DNA of 5,316 bases from CAUZSM01 sp963582685 (GCA_963582685.1 CAUZSM010000116.1:1-5316); one strand, 5' to 3'. Positions 1 through 5,316 are shown, counted from the first letter of the stretch. Made by a program: numbers and translations. Notes: generated by a model from the sequence alone, not told the origin.

Positions 1-1573
1 ATGCGTTGACCTCGAGGAACTGAGAGGTGTGCACTAGCCCAAGGTCCTCCAGATGAACCACTGTCCCTTCATCCGCTTCCACCCACCAAACCACTCCTGA
101 GGATGCACCGGCCAACTCGACCTGCCCATCAGGCCCGTTCTGCAACTCGATGGGGTCGCTGCCGGACCATGGAAGGACATGCAACGATTCAGAGGTATTC
201 AGCCCCGATTGCGCTTCCTTGCCAACGAAGACATACTCGCCGGAATCGGTGTGAGTGAAGGCTGCCGTCAGGTAAAGCGGCCCGGTTAGCCAAGAGCGTT
301 CCCACAGCGTCGGTGGAGCGCTCTCCATATCGTAGAATTCAAACTCATATCCATGCCGGATGGCGACCATCGAGCCGGATACCAGCATCTCAACCTCGAA
401 CTCGCCCCACTGGTCGACAAAAGTGATGTTCGAATCGACCAGTGTCATCTCTTGTGTCGCCATTTCCCAAGCGACGATGGACCACTCGCCCTGTTCATTC
501 TCCTCAATCGCAAATAGCCAGCCTTCCGCCCCACTCGCTTGGTCAGGCCAAGTCACTCCTTGTGCTGGAAAATCCTGATGGGTGGCATCGTACAGCAATA
601 CAGTTCCCGTCATCAAAGTGCTCACCACCATCACCGCGAAAGTTTGCCGGCTGCCGGCCCTTCTCATCCACTGTACCCCGGAACGGAAAATGTCCTTCGC
701 TTCGGAAATAGGCCGACGCCAATCCGCCATCAACCAAGCGAACCTCAGCACGAAGACCCGCTCATCAAACCAACGCCATACCCAACCCTGAGTGCGGGAT
801 GATAGGTGAACTGCAACAAATGCGATGATTATCCCGCCGATGATGTCAACAATCCAGTGAATTCCGAGGTAGAGAATGGCAAATGCTGTCAGAATGATGT
901 AGAGTAGCAGGAATACACGAAATTTCTTCCATCTGCCATCATCATCAAAGCGAGAATAGGTCAGCCATACCGCAGTAGGCAATCCGATGTGCAGACTCGG
1001 CATCCCATTGGTGAACGGGTCAATTCGGGTAAACCAAGTCTGGATTTCCGGTGTCAGATGGTAAGCCAAAGCATCCATCTCAGGGATGTGGTCCCCGGTG
1101 ACTCGGACATTGAAAAACAGGTAAAACGGCACTGCAAGAGCATAGACGTAGAACATGGTGAGTGAGACTCTATCAGCCATGTGTCTGTCATCGAAATATA
1201 TGCAGTAAACGAACGACGAGAAGATAATCATCATGTATCCAGCGACGTAGAAATGCGTCATGGTGAAGGTCAGCCAATCGGAGAGGAATGTTTGCTGAAC
1301 CCATAGTACCAAATCGCCTTCAATGGCATAGATGAACGGCGTCATGTCCAGACGAGTGTTAGCCATCAGAGTGCGGTCTATCTGGTCAAAGATATCCTTC
1401 CACAAGTAGATGCTGAACGTCAGTATCATGTGGGCCCAGTATCGCCTGAACATGTCCTGAAATCCGCTGAGTGTGATGCGAGCCCAAGGCGGTTTGAACA
1501 CATACATCAGGGCTACCGAGAGTACGATTGAGCCGGTCACCCAAGTGATGTAGACACCGGTGCCTCCTGCCAT
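1..1573 (-). CDS. PAP2-superfamily membrane phosphatase/phosphotransferase with C-terminal extension (partial, 3' end beyond window)
   Basis: The frame is open from ATG 1573 to the left edge: 524 residues visible, no stop reached. The start is fixed by GAGGTGA six bases upstream. Likely membrane helices lie near residues 6-24, 46-62, 108-127, 137-156, 193-207, 218-238 and 241-257. The PAP2 signature is clear: MPSLH at 191-195 with the conserved His195, then YLGIHWIVD at 235-243 with His239 and Asp243. The PSLH form, and the lack of the Arg found in the classical SRxxxxxH motif, resemble the Aur1/inositol-phosphorylceramide-synthase-like branch (PAP2_3). I did not find the classical KxxxxxxRP motif. 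The family removes or transfers phosphate groups on membrane lipids; the substrate here is unknown. A further helix (about 311-328) follows a basic, Trp-rich linker, and then at least 195 Trp-rich, beta-looking residues, probably outside the cell, that I do not recognise. Last gene of a likely three-gene operon. Sure of the fold, unsure of the reaction. Confidence 0.85.
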   Translation of the reverse strand, partial: MAGGTGVYITWVTGSIVLSVALMYVFKPPWARITLSGFQDMFRRYWAHMILTFSIYLWKDIFDQIDRTLMANTRLDMTPFIYAIEGDLVLWVQQTFLSDWLTFTMTHFYVAGYMMIIFSSFVYCIYFDDRHMADRVSLTMFYVYALAVPFYLFFNVRVTGDHIPEMDALAYHLTPEIQTWFTRIDPFTNGMPSLHIGLPTAVWLTYSRFDDDGRWKKFRVFLLLYIILTAFAILYLGIHWIVDIIGGIIIAFVAVHLSSRTQGWVWRWFDERVFVLRFAWLMADWRRPISEAKDIFRSGVQWMRRAGSRQTFAVMVVSTLMTGTVLLYDATHQDFPAQGVTWPDQASGAEGWLFAIEENEQGEWSIVAWEMATQEMTLVDSNITFVDQWGEFEVEMLVSGSMVAIRHGYEFEFYDMESAPPTLWERSWLTGPLYLTAAFTHTDSGEYVFVGKEAQSGLNTSESLHVLPWSGSDPIELQNGPDGQVELAGASSGVVWWVEADEGTVVHLEDLGLVHTSQFLEVNA

Positions 1574-1579
1574 ATCCCC

Positions 1580-1586
1580 TCACCTC
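1580..1586 (-). promoter_or_regulatory. Shine-Dalgarno site of the PAP2 gene
   Basis: On the minus strand this reads GAGGTGA, a seven-base match to the consensus complement of the 16S rRNA 3' end. Six bases separate it from the ATG at 1573. It decides the start of the PAP2 gene and shows that the gene is translated from a leadered mRNA, as expected for a downstream operon member. Confidence 0.8.
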
Positions 1587-1627
1587 TCACTGTTGACACT
1601 GATAGAGCAACCATGAGGGTTACCCTG

Positions 1628-1653
1628 AATTCGGCGGCTTTAGCCGCCGAATT
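1628..1653 (-). repeat. Perfect 12-bp inverted repeat (hairpin) between the mrp and PAP2 genes
   Basis: The arms are AATTCGGCGGCT and AGCCGCCGAATT with a two-base loop, all 12 pairs perfect and GC-rich in the middle. It begins four bases after the mrp stop codon (TGA, 1660-1658) and ends 41 bases before the PAP2 Shine-Dalgarno site. On the minus-strand transcript no U-run follows it, so it does not look like a standard intrinsic terminator. It could be an RNA-processing or stability element between two cistrons, a partial terminator, or a dispersed palindromic repeat. Structure certain, role unknown. Confidence 0.75.
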
Positions 1654-1657
1654 ATGC

Positions 1658-2764
1658 TCAGATGATTTTCGGGGCGTCCTGCTTACCTTCTGAGAGAACT
1701 TTGAGCAGGTTCTCGACTACGACCTCAAAGGCCTTGGCGACTTCGCCATCAGGTTCTGATACAATCCGGTGAACGCCGTCGTCGCCACCTCGGACCACAC
1801 CGGGGTCGAATGGCAGTGCACCTAGGAAGGGAACTTCAAGATCCTTCGCGGCGGCCTCGCCACCACCTTTCTTGAACAAATCCAACGTGACCGACCATGT
1901 GCCATCGTCGTCAGCAGTCGTCTCAATCGGCAAGCCCTGTGGACCTACGACCGAGACAGCGCTTCCCGGCTCAGCCGTTCCACGCAGCGTGTAGCCGCTC
2001 ATGTTCTCGACCACGCCAAGCACGGGCACCTTGACCGTCTTGGCGAAATTGATTGACTTGCGAGAATCGAGCAACGCGACATCTTGCGGTGTGGTCACGA
2101 TAACCACGCCATCGATATTTGGCAGCGACTGAGTAACTGTCAGCGGCTCGTCGCTGGTTCCCGGTGGGAAGTCGATGATGAGGGCATCCAACTCGCCCCA
2201 AGCAACGTCACCAATGAACTGCTGAATAGCACCCAACTTGATTGGACCACGCCAGATGACTGGCTTGTCAGGGTCATCCAACAAGAATGCCATCGAGATG
2301 ACCTGCACACCCAACGGGCCGACTGCGGGATGGATCTGTCCATCCTCGACATGCAGGTCAATTTCTTCGAGCCCAAGCATTTTCGGGATGTTGGGTCCGG
2401 TGATGTCAATGTCGAGCAGTCCAACCTTTTTTCCTTGCTTGGCTAGGCTCAATGCCAGTCCGGTGGCGACCGTGGATTTTCCAACCCCACCTTTGCCGGA
2501 GAGAACCATGATTTTGTGCGTGACATCCTCTGCAAGACGAGTCATTCGCAACTTTCGGCGCATCTGCGCGTATGCCTGCTCCATCTGCGCCTTCTGGTCG
2601 GCCGAGGCCGCCGGATCAGCATCACCAGCCTCCGCTCCATGCACCGCTTGGTCAGGCGTCATTACCGGAGCCGAGCCACCCTTCGCCGCCGCAGAATCCC
2701 CTTTGGAGGGGGATTCATCATCGTCCTTACTCGGGTCGTGATGCGAAATCGGACTGTCAGCCAT
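1658..2764 (-). CDS. Mrp/Nbp35-family P-loop ATPase lacking the Fe-S CxxC and all cysteines
   Basis: From ATG 2764 the protein has 368 residues. Residues 1 to about 60 are low-complexity and acidic (Asp, Ser, Ala, Gly), followed by a charged helix (about 61-80). The MinD/Mrp-type ATPase core follows: deviant Walker A GKGGVGKST (90-98), DIDITGPNIP (118-127), WRGP (171-174), Walker-B-like LIIDFPPGTSDEP (195-207), VVTTPQDVAL (222-231) and VVENMSG (251-257). In Mrp/ApbC/Nbp35 proteins, which bind and deliver Fe-S clusters, a CxxC follows this last motif. Here residues 258-295 instead hold an Ig-like beta segment (GTAEPGSAV, DDDGTWSVTLD); the family sequence then resumes with LFKKGGGEAAAK and VPFLGALPFDP. 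I see no cysteine in the protein. ATP binding is likely; classical cluster transfer is not. An in-frame TTG at 2803 would add 13 residues; neither start has a clear Shine-Dalgarno site, so the first ATG is preferred. It lies 72 bases after the membrane-protein gene and 84 before the PAP2 gene. Confidence 0.9.
   Translation of the reverse strand: MADSPISHHDPSKDDDESPSKGDSAAAKGGSAPVMTPDQAVHGAEAGDADPAASADQKAQMEQAYAQMRRKLRMTRLAEDVTHKIMVLSGKGGVGKSTVATGLALSLAKQGKKVGLLDIDITGPNIPKMLGLEEIDLHVEDGQIHPAVGPLGVQVISMAFLLDDPDKPVIWRGPIKLGAIQQFIGDVAWGELDALIIDFPPGTSDEPLTVTQSLPNIDGVVIVTTPQDVALLDSRKSINFAKTVKVPVLGVVENMSGYTLRGTAEPGSAVSVVGPQGLPIETTADDDGTWSVTLDLFKKGGGEAAAKDLEVPFLGALPFDPGVVRGGDDGVHRIVSEPDGEVAKAFEVVVENLLKVLSEGKQDAPKII
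1880..1993 (-). other. Ig-like (Big_6-type) segment inserted in the Mrp ATPase
   Basis: This in-frame stretch encodes 38 residues, 258-295 of the 368-residue protein, between the NMSG motif and LFKKGGGE, exactly where Mrp proteins carry FVCPHC-like residues. The pattern (L)xGTAEPGSAVSVVGPQG, a short turn, then ADDDGTWSVTLD is the consensus style of bacterial Ig-like repeats found in large adhesins and surface proteins. It is about half the length of a full Ig-like domain, so it may form only a beta-hairpin or part of a sandwich. The resemblance is from recall of the family pattern, not from a search. Confidence 0.6.
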
Positions 2765-2836
2765 GTGAGAACCGAATCGCCCGTGCTGCCCCCCATACTT
2801 CAACGCGTGGACGTCTCTACGAGACGAATCTGAACC

Positions 2837-3268
2837 TCATTCTTCCTCACCAGTGCCACTGACGTAGGCCTTGCCACCCCACCAAGTAGCGGTGTTTAGC
2901 GGTTCAGGAAGCAGGAGGGGATAGACGAACAACGAGGAAATTGGCGAGAATAACGCCCCTATCCAGAGTGAAAAGGTCATCTCCTGCCCGTTGTACCCCC
3001 ACAACCACGATGAGGCCAGCGCAAATCCAAGCACGCTGGACATGTACCAAGCTGCCACCGCCTGCTGGTCAAGAAAGCGCATACCTGAGGTCCAGACCAC
3101 CCACATCGGGAAGGAGAACGCGATGAGGCCAATGAACCAGGAGACGAAAGTAGCAGAATTGTGCCAACCAATCGAGTGAAGTGCGATATGGCCGATGAAT
3201 CCGACACCGAAGATTGCTAGGACAGTTGCAATGCCTCGCAAAGCGGTGCCTTCACGGAATGCCTGCAT
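2837..3268 (-). CDS. Small four-helix integral membrane protein, function unknown
   Basis: From ATG 3268 this gives 143 residues that I do not recognise. Four hydrophobic helices are visible, near residues 11-34, 38-60, 70-91 and 98-120, Trp-rich (WFIGLIAFSFPMWVVW, SSWLWGY), with short loops and a polar tail ending SGTGEEE. The N-terminus carries two Arg before helix 1. With four helices both ends would lie on the same side, probably the cytoplasm. The frame stays open upstream to 3505, but that stretch is hydrophilic, overlaps the arsC start on the other strand and has no membrane character, so the first ATG before helix 1 was taken. No Shine-Dalgarno site precedes it, so translation may be leaderless or the start may differ slightly. 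It is the first gene of a likely operon with the Mrp ATPase and the PAP2 enzyme, which suggests, by context only, a link to membrane biology. Confidence 0.7.
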   Translation of the reverse strand: MQAFREGTALRGIATVLAIFGVGFIGHIALHSIGWHNSATFVSWFIGLIAFSFPMWVVWTSGMRFLDQQAVAAWYMSSVLGFALASSWLWGYNGQEMTFSLWIGALFSPISSLFVYPLLLPEPLNTATWWGGKAYVSGTGEEE

Positions 3269-3371
3269 TGTGCTGCGCTTTGGCTGTGTGCAAATGAGAG
3301 CAGCGGTCAGAATCTCGCCTGACGAGGGGTTCTTGAAGCCCCGCGTGCAGCCCGTCCAATGAGGGATACGA
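3269..3371. promoter_or_regulatory. Divergent intergenic region between the membrane-protein gene and arsC
   Basis: These 103 bases must hold promoters for two divergent units, but I see no convincing TATA box or BRE in either direction; the stretch is rather GC-rich. An imperfect hairpin lies at 3326-3342 (GGGGTTC, loop TT, GAA, one bulged G, CCCC), about 30 bases upstream of the arsC start. It would sit in the arsC leader if transcription starts before it. The region is named from gene orientation, not from promoter motifs. Confidence 0.35.
3361..3364 (+). promoter_or_regulatory. Shine-Dalgarno site of arsC
   Basis: GAGG, within TGAGGGA, lies seven bases upstream of the GTG at 3372. It supports that GTG as the start, which also gives the family-typical beginning MKVLFVC with the active-site Cys at position 7. 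Confidence 0.6.
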
Positions 3372-3740
3372 GTGAAAGTGCTATTCGTCTGTCTAGGCAA
3401 TTCATGCCGCTCGCAAATGGCTGAGGGTTGGGCGAGGGAATTAGGAATCGAGGCCGCCTCTGCAGGAACTAATCCAGCAGATAACGTGGCTCCGAATGCT
3501 GTCACTGTGATGTCCGAAAAGGCAATCGATATCTCTCAACATACTCCCTCACACGTCGATGATTTCGATGCTGATGATTGGGACCAAATCATCAAAATGG
3601 GATGCGAAGTTTATTGTCAAAATCTGCCTATTGCTGCCGATTGGGGGCTTAGTGACCCACACGGTGGGCCTGTTGAGGAATACCGTGCGACTCGGGATGA
3701 GATTGAGCAACGAATGCGGGAATTGATTGCATCTAATTGA
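3372..3740 (+). CDS. arsC: ArsC-type arsenate reductase (low-molecular-weight phosphotyrosine phosphatase fold)
   Basis: The protein has 122 residues, close to the 120-140 usual for the family, and starts at GTG. The phosphate/arsenate-binding loop is C7-LGNSC-R13-S14, directly after the first beta strand; Cys7 is the expected nucleophile. SQMAEGWA (14-21) and SAGT (30-33) are typical of thioredoxin-coupled ArsC rather than ordinary tyrosine phosphatases. PNAVTVMSEKAIDISQHTP (41-59) is also conserved. MGCEVYC (76-82) places Cys78 and Cys82 where ArsC has its redox pair, with the four-residue spacing of the MGCGDxC-type proteins, and SDP (94-96) carries the catalytic Asp95. The family reduces arsenate to arsenite in the cytoplasm for detoxification, resolving the disulfide with thioredoxin or a similar thiol. 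No arsR or arsenite exporter gene is visible, so this copy is unlinked from an ars operon here. A plain protein-tyrosine phosphatase role is less likely but not excluded. The tRNA follows 44 bases later. Confidence 0.87.
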   Translation: MKVLFVCLGNSCRSQMAEGWARELGIEAASAGTNPADNVAPNAVTVMSEKAIDISQHTPSHVDDFDADDWDQIIKMGCEVYCQNLPIAADWGLSDPHGGPVEEYRATRDEIEQRMRELIASN

Positions 3741-3751
3741 GTGACCGACGC

Positions 3752-3760
3752 TTAGAAAAA
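3752..3760 (+). promoter_or_regulatory. Possible TATA box for tRNA-Gly
   Basis: TTAGAAAAA is the only A/T-rich run in the 44 bases between arsC and the tRNA. It ends 25 bases before the mature tRNA 5' end, roughly where an archaeal TATA box would lie if transcription starts at or just before the tRNA. The match to the archaeal consensus is weak, so this is tentative. Confidence 0.35.
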
Positions 3761-3784
3761 GGCCGGTCCATTCGACGAGGCACT

Positions 3785-3856
3785 GCGAGCGTAGTGTAGT
3801 GGTTATCACCGGGCGTTGCCAACGCCTGAACCCGAGTTCAAATCTCGGCGCTCGCA
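3785..3856 (+). tRNA. tRNA-Gly (anticodon GCC)
   Basis: A complete cloverleaf of 72 bases, read by hand. The acceptor stem GCGAGCG (3785-3791) pairs perfectly with CGCTCGC (3849-3855); the discriminator is A3856. The D arm (3794-3809) has three pairs, one mismatch and the conserved GG at 3801-3802. The anticodon stem GGGCG/CGCCT (3811-3815, 3823-3827) encloses TTGCCAA, giving anticodon GCC at 3818-3820. The variable loop is GAAC, and the T arm is CCGAG, loop TTCAAAT, CTCGG (3832-3848). CCA is not encoded and would be added after transcription. No intron. It decodes GGC and GGU. Its 3' end lies three bases from the stop codon of the convergent surface-protein gene. Confidence 0.96.
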
Positions 3857-3859
3857 CTC

Positions 3860-5316
3860 TTAGAGTAGGTCTGCTCCACCGGAGCCGTCGCCGCCATCGA
3901 GGCGGTCCTCAAGCCCACCACCGCGCAACACGATGATTGCCGCGCCAATGGCTCCAGCCAACAATAGTATGCCAATCACAATCAGAATCACGAAGGCTGA
4001 GCCTGCAAACTCAAACAGTGCCTCTCCACCACCACCTCCAATGTCAGGGTTCTGCAAATCGAAGGTGAAGTCGCGGTCCAAGGTGCCTGTTTGGGCGAGA
4101 TGTACGTCAATACCACGAATCTCGACCATTGCGACGCCCTCAGGCAGCCCTTCACGCACCTCGACTGTAATCGAATAGATGCCATCACCAGCAACTGCAT
4201 CAGGACCAGTTCCATCGTCCACCATGGTCAACCAAGTCCCACCTTCTCCCGGGGGTGCTAACATTCCCAATTTGGCCTGTACCACGGTGATGGTATCGGC
4301 GTCGAAGACCTCTGCTGTCATCACCAGTGAGATTGCGCCAGCTCCGCCTTCAGGCAGCGTGATGACTTCAAGAGCAGTTTCTCCATCCCACATTGTAACA
4401 TTGGATACACTAGGTCCTTCGTTGAGGATATGCAACTCCGGCATCGGCTCAGTCCAGGTTTCTCCTGTAGCGAATACATCGCTTGAATCAGCGATTGTCA
4501 GCATCGTGGTGTGGCCTGAACCACCATCATTGTCGGAAAGCCAGACTGGCAACCGCACGTCTCCCGGCGGAAGTCCGTTCGGAATCACGATGACCCCGCT
4601 GAATTGGTTGCCATTCCTGCTCAGTAGGGTCAGATTGCCACCCCATCCTGAGGTGTCGATGCCGACCTCATCCATTCCCGAAGTGTCGACTGCAGTTGCT
4701 GTGACACTAACTGTGTCTCCGCGATTTACCGCAGTCGGAGAATATGAAATGTCCAGTAGTCGAGGCATCCGGTTCAGCACCAGCACAGACTGGTTGTTGT
4801 CCTGTACCATCGAGAAGGTGTCCGTCAGTGTGACAGAGATAGAGACATTCCCGGATATGATTCCAAGATAAGACAACGAGGCAGTGAATACGTCATCGTG
4901 GATGATGGTGTCTCCATCCAATCCGATATCGTTCAGCACGATGGTGCCAAGCCCAAGTGAGGAAAGGTCTGCAGTCACCGATTGAATATTCCAATCTGGG
5001 TCCGCTACCTCGACCTCTATGTGCGCGAGTCCACCGTTTTCGTTGGTGATTGCCCCCTCTTGGAATCGCACCTCAACGATGCTCGGTGGGGTGTTTTCGC
5101 TAGCGATAATCATACTCGGTGAAATCACTCTCTCCAAAGATTGGGTTTCAACGAAATCGAGAGATTCACCCTCCTCTTCGAAATCAATGCTCACATTACG
5201 CGTAACCTCGCCGAGCAGTCCGGAAAGAACGCCCTCGTTGACCACTGAGCCTACCGCATCTCCACCTTCACCATAGGTTCCTACCCACTCGGTTACAGGG
5301 ATAATGTGTCCGTCGC
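3860..5316 (-). CDS. Ig-like-repeat surface protein with C-terminal membrane anchor (partial, N-terminus beyond window)
   Basis: The frame is open from the right edge to TAA at 3862-3860: the last 484 residues of a longer protein. A GTG at 5245 is possible as a start, but the frame continues sensibly upstream, so the gene is treated as partial. Residues 74-181, 182-277 and 298-421 look like three tandem beta-sandwich units, each opening near PxIxxV and alternating Val/Thr strands with Gly/Asp turns. Units 1 and 3 share a loop: LNDIGLDGDTIIHDDVFTAS in unit 1, DDGTGPDAVAGDGIYS in unit 3, Asp/Gly-rich as in Ca-binding loops of surface proteins (calcium binding is inferred). A Gly run (about 425-430) leads to a helix at about 437-463 (FVILIVIGILLLAGAIG) and a short tail, RGGGLEDRLDGG and on to ADLL. 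The expected topology is a large outside domain, one helix and a cytoplasmic tail, as in archaeal cell-surface or adhesion proteins. No enzyme motif is visible; the precise role is unknown. Confidence 0.85.
   Translation of the reverse strand, partial: DGHIIPVTEWVGTYGEGGDAVGSVVNEGVLSGLLGEVTRNVSIDFEEEGESLDFVETQSLERVISPSMIIASENTPPSIVEVRFQEGAITNENGGLAHIEVEVADPDWNIQSVTADLSSLGLGTIVLNDIGLDGDTIIHDDVFTASLSYLGIISGNVSISVTLTDTFSMVQDNNQSVLVLNRMPRLLDISYSPTAVNRGDTVSVTATAVDTSGMDEVGIDTSGWGGNLTLLSRNGNQFSGVIVIPNGLPPGDVRLPVWLSDNDGGSGHTTMLTIADSSDVFATGETWTEPMPELHILNEGPSVSNVTMWDGETALEVITLPEGGAGAISLVMTAEVFDADTITVVQAKLGMLAPPGEGGTWLTMVDDGTGPDAVAGDGIYSITVEVREGLPEGVAMVEIRGIDVHLAQTGTLDRDFTFDLQNPDIGGGGGEALFEFAGSAFVILIVIGILLLAGAIGAAIIVLRGGGLEDRLDGGDGSGGADLL

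Noticed and set aside
360..802. Several short plus-strand open frames and minus-strand frames at 543-737 and 1386-1583
   Set aside because: All lie within the 524-codon PAP2 frame, which has a conserved family signature and a strong Shine-Dalgarno site.
1616..1626. AGGGT-T-ACCCT palindrome as an operator
   Set aside because: Only five base pairs with a one-base centre; too short to support by itself.
1628..1653. Intrinsic terminator reading of the hairpin
   Set aside because: No U-run follows the stem in the minus-strand transcript and the downstream gene has its own ribosome site, so it is recorded as a hairpin of unknown role.
2238..2741. Plus-strand open frames across the Mrp gene (also 2084-2446 and 2516-2862)
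   Set aside because: They are antisense to a gene with clear ATPase motifs, and their composition is a shadow of it.
3269..3505. 79-residue N-terminal extension of the four-helix membrane protein
   Set aside because: It overlaps the arsC start antisense, is hydrophilic without family character, and the first ATG directly precedes helix 1.
3549..3857. Minus-strand open frame beginning MRAPRFELGF
   Set aside because: It starts inside the antisense of tRNA-Gly and runs antisense to arsC; this kind of beginning is a known artefact of translating tRNA complement.
4179..4871. 230-residue plus-strand open frame
   Set aside because: It is antisense to the surface protein, rich in Ser/Pro/Thr from reversed Gly/Asp/Val codons, with no recognisable motif.
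5243..5245. GTG as the start of the surface protein
   Set aside because: The frame stays open to the window edge with protein-like sequence (HIIPVTEWVGTYGEGG), no signal peptide follows the GTG, and no Shine-Dalgarno match of the quality seen at the PAP2 gene precedes it.

Overview
The window looks archaeal, most likely from an uncultivated marine euryarchaeon of the Marine Group II (Poseidoniales) type. That placement is inference from style: a tRNA with no encoded CCA, Shine-Dalgarno sites of the GAGGTGA/GAGG kind, a Mrp/Nbp35-type ATPase with an acidic Ser/Ala/Asp-rich leader, and a large Ig-like surface protein with a single C-terminal membrane anchor. No rRNA or other marker confirms it. 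There are no mobile elements, CRISPR arrays or pseudogenes, and no gene-free stretch above 300 bases.

Layout, left to right. (1) Positions 1-1573, minus strand: a PAP2-superfamily membrane phosphatase/phosphotransferase that runs off the left edge, with an extra helix and a long beta-rich C-terminal region. (2) Positions 1574-1657: an 84-base gap with a perfect 12-bp hairpin and a strong Shine-Dalgarno site for the PAP2 gene. (3) Positions 1658-2764, minus: a Mrp-family P-loop ATPase. (4) Positions 2837-3268, minus: a small four-helix membrane protein of unknown function. (5) Positions 3269-3371: a divergent intergenic region. (6) Positions 3372-3740, plus: an ArsC-type arsenate reductase of the low-molecular-weight phosphotyrosine phosphatase fold. 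(7) Positions 3785-3856, plus: tRNA-Gly(GCC). (8) Positions 3860-5316, minus: the C-terminal 484 residues of a surface protein with three Ig-like beta-sandwich units, a membrane helix and a short acidic tail.

The membrane protein, Mrp ATPase and PAP2 enzyme lie head to tail on the minus strand with gaps of 72 and 84 bases and probably form one transcription unit. arsC and the tRNA point the other way, and the tRNA converges on the surface-protein gene with only 3 bases between them.

The most notable observation is in the Mrp ATPase. The nucleotide-binding core is intact, but the protein contains no cysteine. The place where Mrp/Nbp35 proteins normally carry the Fe-S-binding CxxC is filled by about 38 residues that read like a bacterial Ig-like (Big_6-type) repeat. 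It is therefore unlikely to be a conventional Fe-S cluster carrier, and it may be a repurposed Mrp linked to membrane or cell-surface functions encoded beside it.
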